Assembly (NCBI GenBank): GCA_045534165.1
Contig: JAZSJD010000049.1
Coordinates: forward strand, 1-23,518
Length of the DNA stretch: 23,518 bases
Source: SIG575 sp045534165
Lineage (GTDB): Bacteria > Bacillota > Clostridia > Oscillospirales > Acutalibacteraceae
Reading direction: 5' to 3'
Shown here: in pieces, positions 8,326 through 15,713 of the stretch
How positions within the stretch are numbered: position 1 is the first letter of the stretch
Layout of the letters: each line of letters starts with the position of its first letter
Program-made: the position numbers and the translations under genes
Notes under the pieces: generated by a model
What the model was told of the DNA's origin: nothing
Database searches by the model: none
What the model saw: the letters and a program-made list of their open reading frames with translations, nothing else

Positions 8326-8796
8326 TTATTCACTGAAGTCATCAAGTTTTACCCATGCTGTTTCTTTTTTTACGAACACTTTTTCGTTACCGTCAACAAG
8401 AACAGTAATGTTTCCGTCCGCATAAGAAACCAGATCTCCGGAAAACTCTCTTTGTTTATTTTCATCAGGACGAATAAGACGGATTTTTATTTTTCTGCCT
8501 GTCATCGCCTCAAAATGTTCATCTCTTGTTAAATCTCTTTCAATGCCCGGTGAACTTACTTCAAGACAATAGCTTACTTCGATGGGGTCAGCTTCATCAA
8601 GAGGGCCGTTCAAAGCGTGTGTCATATCAACGCAATCGTTAATATCAACGCCACCGTCTTTGTCAATGAAAACTCTCAGATACCAAGAAGCTCCTTCTTT
8701 GACAAAACGAACGTCCCAGAGTCTGAGACCAAGCTCTTTGGCAATAGGTTCTGCAATTGCACGAACTACGCCCACTACATTTGTTTTACCTGCCAT
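8326..8796 (-). CDS. rimP: Ribosome maturation factor RimP
   Basis: RimP binds the 30S subunit during maturation and is the usual first gene of the nusA/infB operon. The start is the ATG at 8796, which has a perfect AGGAGG six bases upstream; a TTG farther upstream (8817) lies in the leader hairpin and is unlikely. The 156-residue protein shows LGLRLWDVRFVKEG, WYLRVFIDKDGGVDINDC and the very conserved YCLEVSSPGIERDL, followed by an SH3-like C-terminal domain. The start defines a leader of roughly 65 bases from the predicted transcription start. Confidence 0.95.
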   Translation of the reverse strand: MAGKTNVVGVVRAIAEPIAKELGLRLWDVRFVKEGASWYLRVFIDKDGGVDINDCVDMTHALNGPLDEADPIEVSYCLEVSSPGIERDLTRDEHFEAMTGRKIKIRLIRPDENKQREFSGDLVSYADGNITVLVDGNEKVFVKKETAWVKLDDFSE

Positions 8797-8815
8797 TTTA
8801 CGCCTCCTAACAAAC

Positions 8816-8845
8816 ACAAAAGAGCGGGTCGCCCCACTCTTTTGT
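8816..8845 (-). promoter_or_regulatory. Leader hairpin of the rimP-nusA operon, attenuator candidate
   Basis: On the transcribed strand this is a 13-bp stem (ACAAAAGAGTGGG against CCCGCTCTTTTGT, one G-U pair) capped by a GCGA tetraloop of the GNRA class. It lies between the operon promoter and the rimP ribosome binding site and is followed by GTGTTTGTT, a moderately U-rich run. It could terminate transcription early, stabilise the mRNA or be read by NusA. The stem is seen; the function is inferred. Confidence 0.6.
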
Positions 8846-8869
8846 CAATACCATAGTTTCATTGCAGAC

Positions 8870-8898
8870 AGTATATCACAATATTTAAAAATAATCAA
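8870..8898 (-). promoter_or_regulatory. Sigma-A-type promoter of the rimP-ribF operon
   Basis: On the minus strand TTGATT (8898-8893) is followed after exactly 17 bases by TATACT (8875-8870), with TG two bases before the -10. Transcription would start near 8863, upstream of the leader hairpin and rimP. Confidence 0.72.
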
Positions 8899-8928
8899 GA
8901 GTTTTTGGAAAAGTTTACAAAATTAATA

Positions 8929-8957
8929 TTGTTTTATATTTTACTTAATGATATACT
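8929..8957 (+). promoter_or_regulatory. Sigma-A-type promoter of the MATE-phosphoesterase genes
   Basis: TTGTTT (8929-8934) and TATACT (8952-8957) are separated by 17 bases. Transcription would start near 8964, just before the AAGGAGG at 8974. The promoter is divergent from that of rimP, with about 30 bases between the two -35 boxes. Confidence 0.7.
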
Positions 8958-8973
8958 ATTTTTGTAAAAAAAC

Positions 8974-8980
8974 AAGGAGG
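8974..8980 (+). promoter_or_regulatory. Ribosome binding site that decides the MATE start
   Basis: AAGGAGG ends at 8980. The only in-frame triplet at normal spacing (8 bases) is ACG at 8989. The in-frame GTG at 8980 overlaps the site itself, and the next canonical starts are a TTG at 9010 and an ATG at 9016, 29 and 35 bases away. Confidence 0.65.
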
Positions 8981-8988
8981 TGTTAAAA

Positions 8989-10350
8989 ACGAAAAATAAC
9001 AGGTATTCTTTGGATATGACCTCCGGTCCTTTTATCAAAAAAATACTTACTTTTGCAATACCTCTTATGTTCACAGGTCTTTTGCAGATGGTTTATAACA
9101 CCGCAGATATCATTGTCGTGGGCAGATTCGCAGGAAGTACATCTCTTGCCGCAGTAGGTACAACAAGCTCACTTATTAACCTTATTCTCAATGTTTTTCT
9201 TGGAATGGCAATGGGTTCAGGCGTTCTCAGTGCCCGCTATATAGGAGCAAAAGACGATAAGAGACTTTCCAAATGTGTACATACAGCAATGACTGTCAGC
9301 GTTATCGGTGGTATCATAGTAGGAATATTCGGTTTTTTTATGGCTGAAAAACTTCTTATTCTTATGGACTGCCCTGCTGATGTTCTGCCACTTTCAACCC
9401 TTTACCTTGAAATTTATTTTTTGGGTGCTCCCGCATCACTTGTTTATAATTTCGGTGCAGCAATTGTCCGTTCAACAGGCGATACCAAAAGACCGCTTTA
9501 CATTTTAACCGCAACAGGTCTTGTGAACATTGCCCTTAACCTTTTGCTTGTTATAAAATTCAATATGGACGTGGCAGGTGTTGCAATTGCAACAATTGTT
9601 GCTCAATATATTTCTGCAATTGTTATCGTGATAAGACTTCTCCGTATTGAAGGTGCCTGCAGGCTGAAAATAAAGCAACTGTGCATACACGGTCAGGAAC
9701 TGAAGAAAATTCTTTTAATAGGTGTTCCTGCAGGAATTCAGAACTCTCTCTTTTCTTTTTCAAACGTTATTATTCAGACTACCGTTAACTCCAATTTCAA
9801 CTCAACGATAATGTCCGGAATTGTAGCCGGTTCAAACTTTGACTCATTCATATATACCTGCACAAATGCAATTTCCCAGACAGCCATGACTTTTTCTTCC
9901 CAGAATATGGGTGCCAGAAAATATGAAAATCTCGGAAAAATATATAAGCGTTGCATTCTTCTTACTATATTAATCGGTGGCGGAATGGGTGCGTTGGGAT
10001 TCATCTTCAGAGAACAGGCGGTTTCAATTTTCACAACAGAGCCTGATGTTATAAAAATCGGTGCAGAAAGACTTAAATTGATTCTTCCTTTCTACTTCTT
10101 CTGTTCATTGATGGATCTTGGTGGCGGACAGCTGAGAGGTATGGGTAAATCCTTTGAACCGATGATAATCACACTCCTTGGCGGTTGCGGTTTAAGACTT
10201 CTCTGGGTTTATGTCTTCTTCCCTATGAATCCGACTCCTATCTACTTGTATTGGGCTTACCCCATTTCCTGGTCAATAACTTTCTTCGTTTTATTTATTG
10301 CATATTTTATAATAAAGAAAAATATAACAAAAAGGAGCGATAATCTATGA
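8989..10350 (+). CDS. MATE family efflux transporter, probable ACG start
   Basis: This protein of about 453 residues has the size and twelve hydrophobic segments of a multidrug and toxin extrusion (MatE) exporter, which drives drugs or metabolites out by Na+ or H+ exchange. The N-terminal block LDMTSGPFIKKILTFAIPLM and the YNTADIIVVGRFAG motif are typical of clostridial members. A second MatE half begins near residue 235 (ILLIGVPAGIQNSLFS). The start is odd: an excellent ribosome binding site points to ACG at 8989, giving T/M-K-N-N-R-Y-S, where homologues usually have ATG. A GTG at 8980 is in frame but overlaps the site. The stop overlaps the next gene by four bases (ATGA). Substrate unknown. 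Confidence 0.9.
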   Translation, partial: TKNNRYSLDMTSGPFIKKILTFAIPLMFTGLLQMVYNTADIIVVGRFAGSTSLAAVGTTSSLINLILNVFLGMAMGSGVLSARYIGAKDDKRLSKCVHTAMTVSVIGGIIVGIFGFFMAEKLLILMDCPADVLPLSTLYLEIYFLGAPASLVYNFGAAIVRSTGDTKRPLYILTATGLVNIALNLLLVIKFNMDVAGVAIATIVAQYISAIVIVIRLLRIEGACRLKIKQLCIHGQELKKILLIGVPAGIQNSLFSFSNVIIQTTVNSNFNSTIMSGIVAGSNFDSFIYTCTNAISQTAMTFSSQNMGARKYENLGKIYKRCILLTILIGGGMGALGFIFREQAVSIFTTEPDVIKIGAERLKLILPFYFFCSLMDLGGGQLRGMGKSFEPMIITLLGGCGLRLLWVYVFFPMNPTPIYLYWAYPISWSITFFVLFIAYFIIKKNITKRSDNL

Positions 10351-11765
10351 AAAAATTCTTAGCAACATTCCTCGCAATTGTAATGGTTGTTTCCGTTGCA
10401 GTTTTCAGCACAGGTGCAGAAGCACCGAAAAAACTTACCCAGGAAGAATGGGACGTTCTTTACAATTCATTGAAAGACGACAACACACTTCCTATGCTTT
10501 GCCCCGGCAGTGACGAAACAAGCCTTGGCCTTGTATGGCACGCACCAAAAGACTCAGCTGAGCCTCAGGTGAAATTATCAAAAAATGCAGATATGTCAGA
10601 AGCTGTTACATTTGAAGGATGGACTGACCCTGCTGAAAATGAAGAACAGCTTGTTTGCCGTGTCGACATTACAGGCATTGAAGAAAACACACAGTATTTC
10701 TATCAATGGAACACAGGCAACGGTTGGAGTGAAATCTGCGAATACAAATCAAATTCCTTTGACTCTTATAAAATGATGGTCATCGGTGATATTCAGATTG
10801 GTGGTCAGACAGATGAAGCTACAAAACAATCTGAAGATGGTTTTGTATGGCAAGGTGTTCTTGCAGAAGCAATGAGCAAGAATCCTGACATTTCTTTCCT
10901 CCTTTCTGCAGGCGATAACACATCAACAGGTAAAGGTGCTAACGAATGGCAGACACTCCTTATGCCTCCCCTTGTAAGAAATATTCCTCTTGCCCTTGCA
11001 ATCGGAAACCATGATAAAAAAGGTATGATGTATGATTACTACACTCATATGCCTAATGAATTTTATGGTGAATATTTCACAGGTCTTGACAGAGATTTCT
11101 ATTTCACATACGGCGATGTTCTCTATCTTGTATTTGATGCCACATCACCAAGTGCAGCTGACCATATGGCAATGGCAAAAAAAGCAGTAGAAGAAAATCC
11201 GGATGCAAAATGGAGAATCGCAGTAATGCATCAGGCTCTTTTCGGTCCTGCTTACGGTTCTCTCGACCCTGAAACAGGCATACTTCTCAATGCAGTTTTC
11301 ACACCTATTTTTGACACTTACGATGTTGACCTTGTTCTCACAGGACACAGCCATCTTCAGGGACGTTCACACTTTATGACAGAAAGTGCAATTGTGGGCA
11401 AAGCTGAATCAGGCAAAGCATATGTTAACCCCAATGGAATTATTTACCTTAACTCAAATGCGGTCTGCGACCAGGGTCAGATTGATCTTCCCTTACCTCA
11501 CGTGGCTTATGAATTCACGGAAAACGATGTTACAACTTACACAACTATTGAATTCTACAAAGACACAATGAAAATAAAAACATTCCGTGGTGACAACAGC
11601 GAACTTCTTGATGAGGTTTCAATTATAAAAACTGATGACGACCACGATGACAACAACATTCTTAAATTGTTCCAGAGACTCCTTTACAAAGTGGTTGAAT
11701 TTTTAGGAATGGTATATCAGAAAATCGATGCAATTGTTGTTGCAAACAGAGGCGGACATTTCTGA
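10347..11765 (+). CDS. Exported metallophosphoesterase, purple acid phosphatase-like
   Basis: The 472-residue protein begins with a signal peptide (basic MKK, hydrophobic 5-20, cleavage likely near STGAEA). Residues about 55-135 resemble the fibronectin-like N-terminal domain of purple acid phosphatases. The calcineurin-like catalytic domain follows with GDIQIG (D148), AGDN (D190), GNHD (N221-H222), MHQ (H294) and TGHSHL (H333, H335), so the metal-binding set looks complete, with Gln in place of His in the first D-x-H motif as in many PAP-like clostridial enzymes. The C-terminus has an acidic DDDHDDN linker and an amphipathic tail (LFQRLLYKVVEFLG). It is translationally coupled to the MATE gene. 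It probably hydrolyses phosphomono- or diesters outside the cell; the substrate is unknown. Confidence 0.87.
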   Translation: MKKFLATFLAIVMVVSVAVFSTGAEAPKKLTQEEWDVLYNSLKDDNTLPMLCPGSDETSLGLVWHAPKDSAEPQVKLSKNADMSEAVTFEGWTDPAENEEQLVCRVDITGIEENTQYFYQWNTGNGWSEICEYKSNSFDSYKMMVIGDIQIGGQTDEATKQSEDGFVWQGVLAEAMSKNPDISFLLSAGDNTSTGKGANEWQTLLMPPLVRNIPLALAIGNHDKKGMMYDYYTHMPNEFYGEYFTGLDRDFYFTYGDVLYLVFDATSPSAADHMAMAKKAVEENPDAKWRIAVMHQALFGPAYGSLDPETGILLNAVFTPIFDTYDVDLVLTGHSHLQGRSHFMTESAIVGKAESGKAYVNPNGIIYLNSNAVCDQGQIDLPLPHVAYEFTENDVTTYTTIEFYKDTMKIKTFRGDNSELLDEVSIIKTDDDHDDNNILKLFQRLLYKVVEFLGMVYQKIDAIVVANRGGHF

Positions 11766-11795
11766 TAAAGAATTTTATTTTAAAAACATAATTCA

Positions 11796-11824
11796 TTGAC
11801 AACTATGTGACAAAATGTTATATT
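11796..11824 (+). promoter_or_regulatory. Sigma-A-type promoter of the secreted lipase gene
   Basis: TTGACA (11796-11801) matches the -35 consensus perfectly and is followed after 17 bases by TATATT (11819-11824). The predicted start near 11831 precedes the AGGTAGGTG ribosome binding site of the lipase gene. The promoter is largely embedded in a 14-bp palindrome. Confidence 0.72.
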
Positions 11825-11836
11825 TGTCACATAGTT
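11801..11836. promoter_or_regulatory. 14-bp palindrome over the lipase promoter; operator and/or terminator
   Basis: AACTATGTGACAAA (11801-11814) and TTTGTCACATAGTT (11823-11836) are perfect inverted copies separated by 8 bases. The arms cover the -35/spacer border and the -10 to start region, an arrangement typical of a repressor operator with TGTGAC half sites. The right arm runs into TTTATTT, so the same element could terminate transcription from the phosphoesterase gene. The two roles are not exclusive. Confidence 0.55.
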
Positions 11837-11859
11837 TTTATTTCAGGTAGGTGTACAAC

Positions 11860-13428
11860 ATGAAAAAGGCATTACAAAAAGTCATTTCAGTAATTCTTGT
11901 TCTGACTATCGTTCTTTCTGTTATATCAATAGGAGTTTTCGCTGCAAATTCAAAGCTCCCTGCTGACAGCGAATTCAACTTTGATAAAGACATTCCCATC
12001 GTTGAAGTTTTCGGCTTCGGCGAATCAGTTTATACAGGTCTTGACACCGCAACAGAAGAAGATGATGTTGATGTTTTCGGTTCAATCGGCGGTAAAATCG
12101 GTGGTTTGTTGGCAAAACACCTTTTCACCATCCTCTTTGGTATGTTATTAGGCTGTGATGAGCCCACGAGCAATGCTCTGACTGAAGTTATGGGCAGTAT
12201 ATTCGGCGACCTCGCATGTGACAGTAACGGTGTAATAGCTCCCGGCACAGGCATTAAAACCTTATCATCTGAAATTGTCAAAAAAAATGAATATGGTTAC
12301 GATAACGTTTATGTGTTCTATTATGACTGGCGACTTGATATGCACTCAATTTCCGACCTTCTGCATGAATATATTCTTGATGTGAAGAAAACTACAGGAA
12401 GCGATCAGGTTGCGCTTGTAGGTTTCAGCATGGGCACTTGTGTTCTGACAACATATCTTTACGAGCATTACTACACAAAACCTGAAGAAAGAAAAAATAT
12501 TCATTCAGTAATGTATCTTTCAGGTGCCGTAAATGGTGTTGCCTGCTGTGAAGACCCATTCTCAGCAAATATCAATTTCAGCAGCGAATCACTTATCCGT
12601 ATGATAAAAGATCTTATGGGTTCAAACCCTGACCTTGCTGCTTTATACACATTTATTGAACTTTTATATTCATTCGGAATGTTTGACCCCCTTGTGGATT
12701 TTTCCAACTACTATGTTAAAACATCGTTGAACGAAGTGGCACGCAAACCTATTCTGGCTTCCATAGGCACTATCCCCAGCTTCTATGCAATGATGGATGA
12801 GGAACATTATGATACGGTAATATCAAATATTTTCAACACTCCTGAAATACGCGAAGAATATAAAGAGTTGCTTAAAAAGACTGATTATTACCAGAAAACA
12901 GTTAAACCTGAACTGAATAACATTATCGATATGCTTATGGAAGACGGTAAACACTTTGCAATCTTTTCAGCTTACGGAAAAACAATGATACCTCCCGTAA
13001 CGTCGGATAACGACAGATTATCTGACAAAACTATAACAACAGAAAAAACAAGCTTTGGTGCAACATGTGCTTCTTACGGTACAACTTTAGGCGATGATTA
13101 TATTCAGGCAAAAACCTGCTCCTGCAATAAAAATCACATTTCACCTGACAGACAGATTGATGCTTCAACATGTTCATATCCTGATGTAACCTGGTTTATA
13201 AAAGATATCGGTCACACATCAGACCCTGTTTATTTTTCTCGACTGGTTGATACAGTTACATACAGCGAAGAACCTATCACAGTATGGACTTACGCAGAAC
13301 TTCCCCAGTATCTTATAAACATTGACGATACAGGAGTTGTTCCGATGACCAAAGAAAATGCAGGCGAAGTTGTTCCTTTTTATGAAACAACACTTATCGG
13401 CAGCCTTAAAAAGATGATTTTCGGTTAA
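11860..13428 (+). CDS. Secreted LCAT-like lipase/acyltransferase
   Basis: I start at the ATG at 11860 because AGGTAGGTG lies at proper spacing; an in-frame GTG at 11851 lies inside that site. The 522-residue product has a signal peptide (hydrophobic to about residue 27, cleaved near FAAN). The alpha/beta-hydrolase features match the lecithin:cholesterol acyltransferase-like group: IPIVEVFGFG as the oxyanion-side strand, YYDWRL, and the nucleophile elbow VGFSMG (Ser about 190). DDTGVVPM resembles the GDGTVP loop carrying a catalytic acid in this family, and a His near IKDIGH or later could complete the triad. A short hydrophobic tail (LIGSLKKMIFG) closes the protein. Probable role: extracellular lipid or ester hydrolysis; substrate not known. 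Confidence 0.8.
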   Translation: MKKALQKVISVILVLTIVLSVISIGVFAANSKLPADSEFNFDKDIPIVEVFGFGESVYTGLDTATEEDDVDVFGSIGGKIGGLLAKHLFTILFGMLLGCDEPTSNALTEVMGSIFGDLACDSNGVIAPGTGIKTLSSEIVKKNEYGYDNVYVFYYDWRLDMHSISDLLHEYILDVKKTTGSDQVALVGFSMGTCVLTTYLYEHYYTKPEERKNIHSVMYLSGAVNGVACCEDPFSANINFSSESLIRMIKDLMGSNPDLAALYTFIELLYSFGMFDPLVDFSNYYVKTSLNEVARKPILASIGTIPSFYAMMDEEHYDTVISNIFNTPEIREEYKELLKKTDYYQKTVKPELNNIIDMLMEDGKHFAIFSAYGKTMIPPVTSDNDRLSDKTITTEKTSFGATCASYGTTLGDDYIQAKTCSCNKNHISPDRQIDASTCSYPDVTWFIKDIGHTSDPVYFSRLVDTVTYSEEPITVWTYAELPQYLINIDDTGVVPMTKENAGEVVPFYETTLIGSLKKMIFG

Positions 13429-13436
13429 TAAAAAAT

Positions 13437-13462
13437 GCCCTGAGAAATAAAATTCTCAGGGC
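13437..13462. terminator. Bidirectional terminator between lipase and ceramidase-like genes
   Basis: GCCCTGAGAA (13437-13446) and TTCTCAGGGC (13453-13462) form a perfect 10-bp stem with a 6-base loop, followed by a T-rich tract on the plus side and preceded by an A run that gives U-residues on the minus transcript. It serves the two convergent genes. Confidence 0.88.
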
Positions 13463-13475
13463 TGATTTTTTGTTT

Positions 13476-14948
13476 TTATTTTGCTGAAGTAATAATGCTT
13501 TCAATTGCGTTAAGAATTGTTGCGCCTGTATTAGGTCCTGTGGAGTTAGTTTCTTCATAGTGGCCTCTGCCCATATCATCAGTTGCCTTTTCTATGTAAG
13601 GTACTCCGTTATTAATAAGGAAATCGTTTTCAGCAATAATATAACCAAGTTCATCATTACAAAGACCGATAACAAATTTGTGTTTGCAGTCTGTCATATC
13701 AATAAGAACCTTTTCGTAGTTTGCTTTTCTGTGATGTGCAGAATCTTTCTCTGTTAAAAATTCACCGTTATAAAGTTCAGGGAACAATTCACCGGGAATA
13801 AGGAACATTGCAACATCCTTTTCACCAAGTTCAACATAACCCACTTCTGAAAAGATGCAGGCTTTACTTCTCTTATCTGTTCTGCCGATATCGTTATTGA
13901 GAACTTTAAGATATCTTGCAAGGATAAGAACAGTATTGTCAGCAACAACTGTAATACCTTTTGATTTGATGTTAAGTATGGGCTTAAGCTCTTTTTCTTC
14001 TTTAATAGCAAGTGCGATTTCGCCTAACTGTTTGCCGAAGCCTTTCATATATGCTTCACAGTCAATTGCATCTCTGTAAACTTTTTTGATTTCTTTAGCA
14101 GAAATCATACCGCCGACAGCACCGTTGAAAAATACTGCATTTGCATTGGGTATATTGGATTCGATTTCTTTGATAAGATAAGCCGGGAAGTCTGCGCTGA
14201 CAGATTTTGTTGTACCAAGAAGTTCAGCATGAGAAGCAAAATTCACAGCATAAATATCTCCTGAATTATCATCAGGTGCAAAACGGAATCTTGTAAGGTT
14301 TTTATCGTAAGTAACGGGAGTTCTTACGTCTGCCTGCATATCTTCCGTTTCCACGTAACCCATATAAAGTTTACCGTCTTTTCTGCTTTCATAAGCTGAA
14401 ACAATAGCTTGGGCAGCTTTTCTTTTAAGGTTTTCCATAAACTCTTCGTTTTTGCCGGTCTTATAGATTTTTTCGCCCCACAGACCTTGTGTATCAATAC
14501 CTGCATGTGTGTGGGTTGATGCTACGTTGATTGATTTTACCTTACCTAATTTTCCGCTTTCAAGGGCATACATTCTGATATCGTTAATATCTTTACGGCT
14601 CATACCAACACAGTCAATTGCACAGAAAACTGCACCGCCATTGCCTCTGTTATCATCAAGATAAATTGCTCTTGCATACAAATCGTCAAGAATGCTGTTT
14701 GCAGGGTTATTTGAATCATAGCCAGCTATGTAATAAGTTTTATCTGTTACATTTTCAGGTGTGAAAATTGCTTTGCCGAAACCACAGGTCCAGTTCTTAC
14801 CACTTTCAAGAGAAAACTTTTCGTCACCTGTAAGCATAAATTTGTTTGCTTTATCCTGCTTTGTAAAAAACTTTTTAGGCATTGTTGAAATAAGTATGTT
14901 TGTAAGCGCAGCAATAGCATTACGTGTGAAATTTTCTTTAAAGCTCAT
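13476..14948 (-). CDS. Neutral/alkaline ceramidase-like protein
   Basis: The 490-residue protein resembles the N-terminal catalytic domain of neutral/alkaline non-lysosomal ceramidases, zinc amidases that split ceramide into sphingosine and fatty acid. Matching features are GFGKAIFTPEN near residue 56, AIDCVGMSRKD (110-120), the zinc-ligand motif STHTHAG (144-150) and the later NFASHAELLG, SADFPAYL and FFNGAVGGM blocks. It lacks the C-terminal domain of classical ceramidases, and I see no convincing signal peptide although residues 10-22 are hydrophobic. The ATG follows AGGAGG at good spacing. In gut Clostridia such proteins are usually annotated only by domain. A different amide or ester substrate is possible. 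Confidence 0.75.
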   Translation of the reverse strand: MSFKENFTRNAIAALTNILISTMPKKFFTKQDKANKFMLTGDEKFSLESGKNWTCGFGKAIFTPENVTDKTYYIAGYDSNNPANSILDDLYARAIYLDDNRGNGGAVFCAIDCVGMSRKDINDIRMYALESGKLGKVKSINVASTHTHAGIDTQGLWGEKIYKTGKNEEFMENLKRKAAQAIVSAYESRKDGKLYMGYVETEDMQADVRTPVTYDKNLTRFRFAPDDNSGDIYAVNFASHAELLGTTKSVSADFPAYLIKEIESNIPNANAVFFNGAVGGMISAKEIKKVYRDAIDCEAYMKGFGKQLGEIALAIKEEKELKPILNIKSKGITVVADNTVLILARYLKVLNNDIGRTDKRSKACIFSEVGYVELGEKDVAMFLIPGELFPELYNGEFLTEKDSAHHRKANYEKVLIDMTDCKHKFVIGLCNDELGYIIAENDFLINNGVPYIEKATDDMGRGHYEETNSTGPNTGATILNAIESIITSAK

Positions 14949-14980
14949 AATTAATCCTCCTAATGTAAATATACACTTTT

Positions 14981-15008
14981 ATTATACATCACTGCCCGAA
15001 AAATTCAA
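14981..15008 (-). promoter_or_regulatory. Promoter of the ceramidase-like gene
   Basis: On the minus strand TTGAAT (15008-15003) and a perfect TATAAT (14986-14981) are 16 bases apart, with a TG just before the -10 (extended -10). The start would be near 14974, about 25 bases before the ATG. Confidence 0.65.
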
Positions 15009-15029
15009 GCCTTATTTTCTTGCAATTTG

Positions 15030-15059
15030 TTCAATTGTATGATAACATAACAATATACT
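15030..15059 (+). promoter_or_regulatory. Weak promoter of the GNAT gene
   Basis: TATACT (15054-15059) is a good -10. The best -35 is TTCAAT (15030-15035) at 18 bases. The predicted start lies about 15 bases before the gene's ATG, leaving room for GGAAGGTG. Confidence 0.4.
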
Positions 15060-15081
15060 AAAAATCGGAAGGTGAAAAACT

Positions 15082-15642
15082 ATGGTAACTATCAGAAAAT
15101 ATGAAGAAAAAGACTATGAAAACGTAAGATTCTGCTGTCTTAACAGTGAAGGTTCGGATGCAGCGCCCGACTACGAATTCGGACAATTTATCCTTTGCAC
15201 TTTCTGCAATTATTACATTGAAAAAGAACCTGAAAACTGCTTTGTTGTTGATGACGATGGCAGAGCTGTAGGCTACATAATCTGCGCTGAAAACTACGAT
15301 AAATATAAAGAAATTTTTGATAAAGAATACCTTCCTCTCACAGAACAATATGGTCCCGAAAATTATCAGTGGGCACTTACATCTTCTGATCCCCAGAGAG
15401 AATTCAAAGATGAATATCCTGCTCATCTTCACATTGATATTCTCCCTGAATATCAGAGGTTAGGTATGGGCGGAAAGCTTGTTGAAACACTCCGAGAGCA
15501 CCTTGCTTCAAAAGGAATCGGAGGTGTCTGCCTTACTTGCGGACCTAAAAACGAAAGAGCGATGAACTTCTATAAAAAACGCGGTTTCACACTTCTTTCA
15601 ATTGATGATGACGATGCATGTTTCGGAATTAAAACAAAGTAA
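15082..15642 (+). CDS. GNAT family N-acetyltransferase
   Basis: This 186-residue single-domain protein carries the acetyl-CoA-binding motif A of the Gcn5-related family: the strand HLHIDILPEY followed by QRLGMGGKLVETL (about residues 114-136), with the Q-R-x-G-M-G pyrophosphate loop. A late NERAMNFYKKRGF segment is the usual motif B region. The middle part, rich in aromatic and acidic residues, recalls the acetyltransferase-like domain attached to some bacterial O-GlcNAcase-type proteins, so the acceptor could be a sugar-related molecule or protein. It has its own promoter and terminator and is monocistronic. The substrate cannot be told from sequence. Confidence 0.85.
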   Translation: MVTIRKYEEKDYENVRFCCLNSEGSDAAPDYEFGQFILCTFCNYYIEKEPENCFVVDDDGRAVGYIICAENYDKYKEIFDKEYLPLTEQYGPENYQWALTSSDPQREFKDEYPAHLHIDILPEYQRLGMGGKLVETLREHLASKGIGGVCLTCGPKNERAMNFYKKRGFTLLSIDDDDACFGIKTK

Positions 15643-15649
15643 AAACATC

Positions 15650-15688
15650 AAAAAACACCGATACGCGACAGCGTTATCGGTGTTTTTT
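15650..15688. terminator. Terminator of the GNAT gene
   Basis: AAAAAACACCGATA (15650-15663) and TATCGGTGTTTTTT (15675-15688) are perfect complements, extended by CGC/GCG around GACA, and followed by CTTTTTT. The A/T-flanked stem can also work for the convergent glycosidase gene. Confidence 0.85.
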
Positions 15689-15713
15689 CTTTTTTATCGG
15701 TGTTTTTTCTTTT
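15674..15713. repeat. Tandem 20-bp duplication of the terminator arm
   Basis: The 20-base unit from 15674 to 15693 (starting TTATCGGTG) is repeated exactly at 15694-15713. The second copy reaches into the stop codon of the glycosidase gene. Either copy of TATCGGTGTTTTTT can pair with the single left arm. Confidence 0.9.

Noticed and set aside
8980..8982. GTG as start of the MATE gene
   Set aside because: It is part of the AAGGAGGTG ribosome binding site itself, so a ribosome bound there could not use it.
15058..15432. 124-codon minus-strand ORF over the GNAT gene
   Set aside because: It is antisense to a gene with clear GNAT motifs and has no start signals.
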